Of a DNA stretch of 64,000 nt, positions 56,978 to 64,000 are shown in pieces. How positions within the stretch are numbered: position 1 is the stretch's first letter; the number at the start of each line of letters is the position of its first letter. The position numbers were made by a program, and so were the translations under genes. This stretch comes from Botryococcus braunii (taxonomy: Eukaryota > Chlorophyta > Trebouxiophyceae): assembly GCA_002005505.1 (NCBI GenBank), contig KV908382.1, positions 62,501 to 126,500 of the forward strand. Direction: 5' to 3'. Under the pieces are notes generated by a model. It did no database searches, had not been told where the DNA came from, and saw only the letters and a list, made by a program, of their open reading frames with translations.

Positions 56978-57364
56978 TGTGAGGTTATGGGCTTGGCGTA
57001 TTCGTGTATGGCGCCGGACACGAAGGGCGCTTAGTCGGTGTTACGTCTGCTGTGTGTGTGTAGCAGACCGTAACACATATGAGTCAAGGACTGATTGGCA
57101 ACAAAAGGCAAGCACCCGGAGTGCTCTTATAGTCCCAACCAACCTTGTCCGTTTGAGACGGCACCATAAAGGCTTTCTCAGCAAACGTGTTAAGTTACCA
57201 CATTACCTCTATCTAGCAAAGCTTGTCTACGTAGTTGGGCAGAACTCTGAGTTCTGCCATCAATTACTCATTCCAACTAATTGTGTCCAGCTCAATGTTC
57301 TCCATCATAAAGCCAAAATTACTCTTCTGAGGGAAAGGAACAAGAAATCTTATACAACACAACA
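56978..57364 (-). repeat. Family C LTR, one-unit form
   Basis: 387 bp, bounded by TGTGAGGTTATG and ACACAACA on the plus strand. It has only one leader unit, and the intron-like segment (323 bp in 1615-2327) is absent with the flanks joined at CATACA(c)|GAATACG. Confidence 0.85.
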
Positions 57365-58593
57365 CTTCCCCTTGCCTTTTCCTCACAAAACCTTGGCCAA
57401 ACCTAGAGAACTACGATGTCCCTCAAACACTTCTCTAGTCAAGGGTTTCGTGAAAATGTCTGCAACATTTCTTGCAGATGCAATGTACCTGATGTCAACC
57501 TGCCCCTTTGCAATAGCTTCACGTGCAAAGGAAGCTAACTGCAATGTGCTTGGTGTGCTTGGAATGCACTGGATTCCTGAGGTGATTAATGCACCCTTGA
57601 TTATCATAATGGATTTTAACAATCCAAGGTGAGACACCAATTTCCTCCGGAAATCCTCTCATCCAATTTGCTTCCTTCACAGCTGTACTAGCAGCCATAA
57701 ATTCAGCTTCAACCGTTGATGTGGCGACAGCAGACTGCTTCTTGCTCCCCCACACAACTGCACCACCAAAGACTGAGATGACAATGCATGTTGTGGAAAA
57801 CCGGTGATCCTGATCACCACCATAATCTGCATCAACAAATCCCTCCAATTTCTGTATCCTTGCCTCCGAGAACCAGAACCGGCTCTCTCGTTCCCTTCAG
57901 ATATTTCAGCACACGGATGGCTTCATTCCAATGTGCTGTAGTGGGTGTCAATCGGTACCGTGAGAGCACTCCCACTGTTCGTGCAATGTCAAGCCGAGTG
58001 GTATTTGCTATGTACAATAGTAATAACCCACAAGCTCACAGTATCGATGCCCAGGAGGTAGAAGGCTCCCGGCGCCGACACTGTCACTCCCATCCTTAGG
58101 AGCAGGCCTCTGAGATGTCACAAAATCTTTAGTCATTGGGGTATCAGGTCCCAATGACTCCTGATCGAGCCCAAAATTTCCACAAGACCATCAATCTTGG
58201 GAATACAACTCAAAGAGATCAGACCTTTCTCTCTATCCCTCATCACTTGGCAACCCAAGAAATCCTTCACTTCACCCAAATCATGAAAGGTGAATTCTTT
58301 TTTAAGCAACCCCTTCACTCTGTCAACCTCACTCATGGCCTTGGATACAATCAGCAGATCATCTACATAGATTAGCACATACGACTTGCCTCCATCCACA
58401 GAGCACTTCACATACACTCTTGCATCACTCTTGCACACCTTATACCCCATGACTTCCAGCTTGTCATTCAGGGTCTTATGCCAAGCACGAGGAGCCTGCT
58501 TTAGGCCATTAAGGGCCTTTTCAGGCGGCAGACAGTATTTCGATCACCATTTTCAAACCCAGGAGCTTGGGTGACATACACCTCCTCTTCCAG
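57365..58593 (-). pseudogene. Copia C RT-RNase H, array unit 1
   Basis: Minus-strand pieces include the RT motif LIYVDDLLIVS (near 58360), HDLGEVKDFLGCQVM, and RNase H motifs FVDADYGGDQDH, VEAEFMAAS and NVADIFTKPLTR, spread over at least three frames. The N-terminal RT is missing. Confidence 0.85.
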
Positions 58594-59794
58594 CTAATTG
58601 TGTCCAGCTCAATGTTCTCCATCATAAAGCCAAAATTACTCTTCTGAGGGGAAGGCACAAAAAATCTTATACAACACAACACTTCCCCTTGCCTTTTCCT
58701 CACAAAACCTTGGCCAAACCTAGAGAACTACGATGTCCCTCAAACACTTCTCTAGTCAAGGGTTTCGTGAAAATGTCTGCAACATTTCTTGCAAATGCAA
58801 TGTACCTGATGTCAACCTGCCCCTTTGCAATAACTTCACGTGCAAAGGAAGCTAACTGCAATGTGCTTCGTGTGCTTGGAATACACTGGATTCCTGAGGT
58901 GATTAATGCACCCTTGATTATCATAATGGATTTTAACAATCCAAGGTGAGACACCAATTTCCTCCGGAAATCCTCTCATCCAATTTGCTTCCTTCACAGC
59001 TGTACTAGCAGCCATAAATTCAGCTTCAACCGTTGATGTGGCGACAGCAGACTGCTTCTTGCTCCCCCACACAACTGCACCACCAAAGACTGAGATGACA
59101 ATGCATGTTGTGGAAAACCGGTGATCCTGATCACCACCATAATCTGCATCAACAAATCCCTCCAATTTCTGTATGCTTGCCTCCGAGAACCAGAAACGGC
59201 TCTGTCGTTCCCTTCAGATATTTCAGCACGCGGATGGCTTCATTCCAATGTGCTGTAGTGGGTGTCATTTGGTACCGTGAGAGCACTCCCACTGCCTGTG
59301 CAATGTCAAGCCGAGTGGTATTTGCTATGTACAATAGTAATAACCCACAAGCTCACAGTATCGATGCCCAGGAGGTAGAAGGCTCCCGGCGCTGACACTG
59401 TCACTCCCATCCTTAGGAGCAGACCTCTGAGATGTTACAAAATCTTTAGTCATTGGGGTATCAGGTCCCAATGACTCCAGATCCAGCCCAAAATTTCCAC
59501 AAGACCATCAATCTTGGGAATACAACTCAAAGAGATCAGACCTTTCTCTCTATCCCTCATCACTTGGCAACCCAAGAAATCCTTCACTTCACCCAAATCA
59601 TGAATAGTGAATTCTTTTTTAAGCAACCCCTTCACTCTGTCAACCTCACTCATGGCCTTGGATACAATCAGCAGATCTTCTACATAGATTAGCACATACG
59701 ACTTGCCTCCATCCACAGAGCACTTCACATACACTCTTGCATCACTCTTGCGCACCTCATACCCCATGACTTCCAGCTTGTCATTCAGGGTCTT
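58594..59794 (-). pseudogene. Copia C RT-RNase H, array unit 2
   Basis: Nearly identical to unit 1, with the same frameshifts, which shows it was already dead when duplicated. YVDD reads YVED here (LIYVEDLLIVS, near 59675), and the RT is interrupted at 59794/59795 by the TRIM-like element. Its last part lies at 61244-61364. Confidence 0.85.
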
Positions 59795-61243
59795 TGTAAT
59801 ATTCTTGCAAAGGATGGCCGTGCACCGACGAAAGTGCTAGTATGGTCCGAACACCATACCATATACTGTGCGAGCCTACGAGGCTACACCTAGTACCAAT
59901 GTACCGCCCGGCACGTGCAGGGACGAGCCCCGGCACCGTCTGCCTACCGGCGCGCTACATTCTCCCCCTCCTAGGTGACCAAGCTCCTGCGAGGTCCTAA
60001 GAGGAGATGTCCAGAGAGTTGCTTTTATGCCTTATGTGAGAAGACACCCTAGAGAATCGCTTCAACGCCTCGTGGAACTTGTAGCGCAACCATCAGCCAA
60101 AGGCCGTCATCATATGGTCACTCCCCTATGGGGTACACAGCTCTCACCTCCCGACGTAAGCCTCATCTCTCTTTCTCTTCTCACTATCCAGCGTAAGCTT
60201 CCTCTCTCCCTCTCTCCTCCCCCCAAAGACACGTTGCCCACCACGAGGCCCACGTGGTGAACGGGTCTATGGACCAACGCCAGGCAAGGAGCAGAGGCAA
60301 CTGGGCCAGGCAGACAAAAGAAGTCTAATGTGTCGCAACACAAAATAACAAATCCTTCATTAAGCAATGATGGAAGCAAAACCAGCATGCAAAGCTCAAT
60401 CCACATTTATGGCATTTTCCAACGGCCCCATAAATGCAGTACTAAGCAAACCGAGCACTAAAAGAGACTGTGAAAATAGAAAGCATTTTCAGCTCCATGC
60501 TACTCGGCGCCAATCAACAAAGCAAGACCTCTTCATATCCGTGTAAGATCGGCATCCGGAAAAGTTGACACTTTACCACCGAAATCCCAACGATATGCTC
60601 GAAACACCAAAGTTTCATTAAGGCAATGCAAGTTGAAAAACAATTGCAAAGGATTAGCAACCCAAAGCAAACCAAACGAGGGGAAGCGCACACTCACCAT
60701 CGTGAAGTGCCACCTTCCTCCCCCACCGTCCCCACGGAAACGGCGGAGCCACACGCCATTAGAAAGATTACAGAAAAATCCGAACTTTCTTGCTTGGATC
60801 CACACACCAAGCTTGGCGTCGACCTTCGCAGGCCAGAACCATCCCCGTCATCCGAACTTATATGGGTGCGAAGAACGGATTCTCCCAACCAAAGTCCGTG
60901 AAGCTGAGACCAAGGTGTTGTTGATCCTTCGATCTAGTGGGAAACAACCCAAATAGGACGACAGGCAGCAACGAAGACACACTTAAGCATCGACACCATC
61001 CGCAAGACACACTTAAGCGTCAAGCGGGATCAACAACCAACATCGCAAGTCCACCGACTTGGATATGGGCCACCAAAATGTAATATTCTTGCAAAGGATG
61101 GCCGTGCACCGACGAAAGTGCTAGTATGGTCCGAACACCATACCATATACTGTGCGAGCCTACGAGGCTACACCTAGTACCAATGTACCGCCCGGCACGT
61201 GCAGGGACGAGCCCCGGCACCGTCTGCCTACCGGCGCGCTACA
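59795..61243 (-). mobile_element. TRIM-like LTR element, 1449 bp
   Basis: Two apparently identical 165 bp LTRs (59795-59959 and 61079-61243), a 5 bp target duplication gtctt (59790-59794 and 61244-61248), a polypurine tract next to the left LTR (ggagggggagaa, minus) and a PBS next to the right LTR (TGGTGGCCCAT, minus). Identical LTRs suggest a recent insertion. The 1119 bp interior has only short ORFs (up to 107 codons) with no retroelement domain, so it must be moved by enzymes from elsewhere. Confidence 0.93.
61066..61076 (-). other. Primer-binding site for tRNA-Ile(AAU)-like primer
   Basis: The minus strand reads TGGTGGCCCAT, complementary to the 3' end ATGGGCCACCA of plant-type tRNA-Ile(AAU), as I recall that tRNA. 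Confidence 0.55.
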
Positions 61244-61364
61244 GTCTTATGCCAAGCACGAGGAGCCTGCTTGAGGCCATTAAGGGCCTTTTCAGGCGGC
61301 AGACAGTATTTCGATCACCATTTTCAAACCCAGGAGCTTGGGTGACATACACCTCCTCTTCCAG
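61244..61364 (-). pseudogene. Remainder of array unit 2 RT
   Basis: Continues the RT reading (GLKQAPRAW region) after the TRIM-like element, ending at the tandem junction. Confidence 0.75.
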
Positions 61365-61518
61365 CTAATTGTGTCCAGCTCAACGTTCTCCATCATAAAG
61401 CCAAAATTACTCTTCTGAGGGAAAGGCACAAAAAACTTATATAACACAACACTTCCCCTTGCCTATTCCTCACAAAACCTTGGCCAAACCTAGAGAACTA
61501 CGATGTCCCTGAAACACT

Positions 61519-62301
61519 TGTAATGTTAACACGGGTGGAGCGTTGCCCGGCGTATCTGCTGCGGATAAAATTTTTGTTTGGGGGGTGCGAATTTGGATAA
61601 GGGTCGGATCGCCAGATCACCTCGGAAGGGATCAGAAGTTATCCTCAATGCCAAAGGCACCAAGGGGTACTACAGACAAGGGGTCAGAGGCAAGCCTCAA
61701 TAATTTGGGTTGATTGATCAGATCGGATTACAAAGATGGGACTTTCAATGACGCACAAGCCCAGTGCGGAGCTGCCAGTCGTGCAAGCCAGATCCTCTTC
61801 GTCGGGATGGGCGCACGACACTGAAGCAAAAACTGATTTGAAACTGAGGAGGCACCCCTATTTATAGTCCTAGCGAGCCAAACGAGCGTCTCCCCAATTA
61901 TGGGTGCGCATAGCGTAATACTACTACGAGAGGCAATAAATTGACAATAAATGCAAAGTATAGCTTCAGGAAACTTCTAATTAATTGATCGGAGCTGCAG
62001 GGAATGTTCGCGAGACTTCTAAAGAAGCTTCCGAGCCGATGTTCGCTCGGAGAGACAAGAGCGTGTGAGAAACTGCCTTATTACGCGTCAAATATGGCCT
62101 GAAAGTCAAAGCTGTACAACCCAACCGAGATCACCGCGTTCAAACCGAGAACCGCGATCCGGATCCGAGGAATGACAACCGTTAGGTACGGAAACTAAAG
62201 CTGTACGAAACTGTCACAAACCGTTCGAAATTTGTTCATAAAATAAGAGAAAATAGTCAGTTAAGGCACACAGAACCACAAGGACCCAGGTTCACACCAC
62301 A
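61519..62301. repeat. LTR-like segment of unknown family
   Basis: Begins TGTAATGTTAACACGGG right where the tandem array breaks off. A pyrimidine-rich tttccccctcctt (polypurine on the minus strand) follows at 62310. The right boundary is uncertain because the phrase tgtaatgtt recurs at 62304. No ORF. Confidence 0.45.
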
Positions 62302-62737
62302 TCTGTAATGTTTCCCCCTCCTTAAAATCTGGAGCGGGGTGGGAGACCCGCCGGTCCGCAATGAAAACAGTAGATTTGTATTATTCACTTATTGAGGTAG
62401 TGCAAATTACGTGCTCTATCCGAGAGTCTTGGTAATTGCTGTCGCTTCATTGAAGAAATTGGAGGAAGCTATCCGGGTTCAAGACTCATCATCGAATTGG
62501 ATTCCTTCTGCTCGGCTATAGGAGGTAGTGGTGCTGGTCCTTCCCCCTCCTGTGTCGCCGTTGGTTGGTTGGCAAGGGCTGCGTTGGCTGTAGAGGGCCC
62601 TTGAGTTTGTAATACGAGCACCTGTACCATTTCCGGACCTTGTATGCCCTGTAATTTCCATGAATCATGCCCTTCACGGCACTCAGACGATTTGAGGTGG
62701 CTGACCAAAGCCGAGTCAAGGGTCCCATCAGGCTTTA
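62302..62737 (-). other. Remnant of an element interrupted by copia B
   Basis: About 436 bp that may be the 3' interior of the LTR-like element to its left. The minus-strand frame 62469-62708 (79 codons, SHLKSSECREGHDSW) has no recognised domain. Confidence 0.35.
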
Positions 62738-63428
62738 TGTTGTGTTAATTAATTTTATGCCTTTCCCTCAGAGGAGTAATAATGGCAAGTCTCCGTATGA
62801 AGACAATACCAATTAGGAAAGAGAGGCAGAACCCTGAGTTCTGCCAGGCAATACATGCATTTGAACGAAGACTATCATAACGCAAGTTACAGACACGTTT
62901 GTAGAAAGGAGGCATATGGGGCAAGCACGGATAGGGAAGGCACTTGGTTGGAACTATAGTGGCACTCCGGGTGTCTATCAATCAGTTGCTAACCAGTCCT
63001 TGACTTGTATATGTCCATGCCTACTTAACAACGCACAAGTAGGAGGACATCGTCTAACACCCTCCGTGCCGCCACCATGCAGGTGACTTAATCCTTATTG
63101 TATTCCTGGATTTAGCACTCAGATGAACATTGTTAGAACATGTTAGACATATAGAGTTGAGTTTAGCTCATCGGACAAAGTAATGAACACGACCTGGGTG
63201 AGAGCAGGTTAGGCGTGTTTGAACTGCGTCACCTTGTTAGGAGAGATGAGAGATATTGTAACACTTGGTTGGAACTATAGTGGCACTCCGGGTGTCTATC
63301 AATCAGTTGCTAACCAGTCCTTGACTTGTATATGTCCATGCCTACTTAACAACGCACAAGTAGGAGGACATCGTCTAACACCCTCCGTGCCGCCACCATG
63401 CAGGATACGCCAAGCCCAGAATATTTCA
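62738..63428 (+). repeat. 5' LTR, copia family B
   Basis: Starts TGTTGTGTTAATT and ends ATTTCA. It contains two 142 bp leader units (62941-63082 and 63262-63403), virtually identical to each other, each with ggaactatagtggcactccgg. Confidence 0.85.
63083..63403 (+). other. Candidate GT-AG intron inside family B LTR
   Basis: CATGCAG|GTGAC ends the first unit and CATGCAG|GATAC ends the second. The enclosed segment is 321 bp and its last 142 bp copy the upstream exon. Confidence 0.5.
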
Positions 63429-63496
63429 GGTTATGGGCCCACGGGCTCGGATGCTGAGAGTGGGTGGCGCCTAAATCGGAGCTCACTAGACTGTGA

Positions 63497-63769
63497 ATGG
63501 CGAAGAAGCGGACAAAGCAAACAGCCAGGAAGACCACCAACCTCAACGTTCCAGCGCGCTTGAGATCAGGACCTCCGTCATACAACGAACTAATCAGAGA
63601 AGGAGGACAACGTGGAGACCGCAATCCTGACGAGAGAGCCTTTATCGTCAAAGACTACATCTTTCACCTTCACGTTGGCTGTCCGTTAGCTCAACCCACC
63701 TGGTTCAGAAGTAAGATCTTGCTGCTACCTTGCGAGTACTGGAGTTATAAGACAACTGGGGAATTATGA
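63497..63769 (+). CDS. Accessory ORF upstream of gag, family B
   Basis: A 90-codon ORF starting MAKKRTKQTARKTTN, with a basic N-terminus, then GPPSYNELIREGG and DERAFIVKDY, as in the family A ORF at 5679. Its stop overlaps the gag start by ATGA (63766-63769). Compared with family A it lacks the acidic C-terminal part, perhaps through an internal deletion. Function unknown. Confidence 0.5.
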   Translation: MAKKRTKQTARKTTNLNVPARLRSGPPSYNELIREGGQRGDRNPDERAFIVKDYIFHLHVGCPLAQPTWFRSKILLLPCEYWSYKTTGEL

Positions 63770-64000
63770 CTTCCAAGAAGAAAGGATCATCAGCTAGTGG
63801 AGCATCAACGTCAAGCAGTGAACCAGCCTCATCCACACCCATCAGAGAACCGTGTACTCCCAGCACCTCAAGAGGCAGCGGAGATGAGCTGCCCAAGATT
63901 ATCCCAACAAATGTCAAGGTACACATAAAACTGAAGGAACGGGGGACAAATATTATTGTTTGGAAGAATGCATTTTTGGCAGCAAATGAGTCAAAAGGGT
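63766..64000 (+). CDS. Copia gag, family B, N-terminal part
   Basis: Starts MTSKKKGSSASG, overlapping the previous stop. It matches family A gag in IREPCTPSTSRG and KVHIKL...VVWNNAFLAAN (here IIVWKNAFLAAN). It is open to the window edge, so the full gene cannot be judged. Confidence 0.8.
   Translation, partial: MTSKKKGSSASGASTSSSEPASSTPIREPCTPSTSRGSGDELPKIIPTNVKVHIKLKERGTNIIVWKNAFLAANESKG

Larger units (their letters stand above)
57277..61518 (-). repeat. Tandem array of a truncated copia C unit
   Basis: A 1317 bp unit made of RT 3' part, RNase H, polypurine tract and the start of the LTR is repeated head to tail: 57277-58593, 58594-61364 (with a 1454 bp insertion) and a partial third unit from 61365. 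The junction joins RT and LTR at an 8 bp shared phrase (ttccagct on the plus strand). Confidence 0.88.
62738..64000 (+). mobile_element. Ty1/copia element, family B (runs off the window)
   Basis: A 5' LTR (62738-63428), a PBS identical to family A's (ggttatgggcccac at 63429), a small accessory ORF and the start of gag. Family B is a diverged relative of family A. Confidence 0.85.

Overview
This is eukaryotic genomic DNA made almost entirely of nested transposable elements, microsatellites and repeat debris. I found no convincing single-copy host gene, no rRNA or tRNA gene, and no CRISPR array. The best lineage clue is the set of retroelement primer-binding sites. Two copia-type elements carry a 14-15 nt site that complements a plant-type initiator tRNA-Met anticodon arm (recalled sequence). 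A small non-autonomous LTR element carries an 11 nt site that complements the 3' end of a plant-type tRNA-Ile(AAU). With the Ty1/copia elements, a chromodomain Ty3/gypsy, a CACTA-like element and a Tc1/mariner-like element, this points to the green lineage (alga or plant), held with moderate to low confidence.

Left part (1-22080). The 3' end of a small LTR element (1-387) sits in a decayed copia fragment (family C, 388-2327). Next is a 2.2 kb repeat, R1 (2328-4577), with an inverted, rearranged partner R2 (19893-22052). Between them is a reversed family C LTR split by a 14.1 kb copia element (family A, 4888-18975, TSD cttat). Family A is itself split by a 6.5 kb chromovirus on the minus strand (7776-14308, TSD agaat). 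Family A keeps an open RT-RNase H frame, but its gag, protease and integrase are broken.

Middle part (22081-56809). Here insertions nest like Russian dolls. A Tc1/mariner-like element (TA TSD) sits in a family C LTR. It contains an antisense ORF with a Cys-rich module and an endonuclease-like fold, and it is split by a copia element (family D, 24312-54700, TSD ctaca). Family D's 5' LTR is in turn split by a 22.8 kb CACTA-like element (31022-53793, TSD gta, perfect 36 bp TIRs). Inside that are large duplications, a 65 bp minisatellite, long microsatellites, an assembly gap and a Ty3/gypsy element (41464-51118). The gypsy polyprotein carries a phage-Dam-type adenine methyltransferase-like domain between protease and RT, a PHD-finger ORF follows it, and no integrase is visible.

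Right part (56810-64000). A short family C LTR lacks exactly the intron-like segment found in longer family C LTRs. It is followed by a tandem array of a 1317 bp truncated copia unit, interrupted by a complete 1449 bp TRIM-like element (identical 165 bp LTRs, TSD gtctt). After an unclassified LTR-like segment, a fourth copia element (family B, 62738 onward) runs off the window.

The two most unusual signals are these. First, four copia families share one LTR design: the leader segment is duplicated so that the first copy ends at a consensus 5' splice site (CAG|GT) and the second at CAG|G. Second, the gypsy element pairs a putative DNA adenine methyltransferase with a PHD finger.
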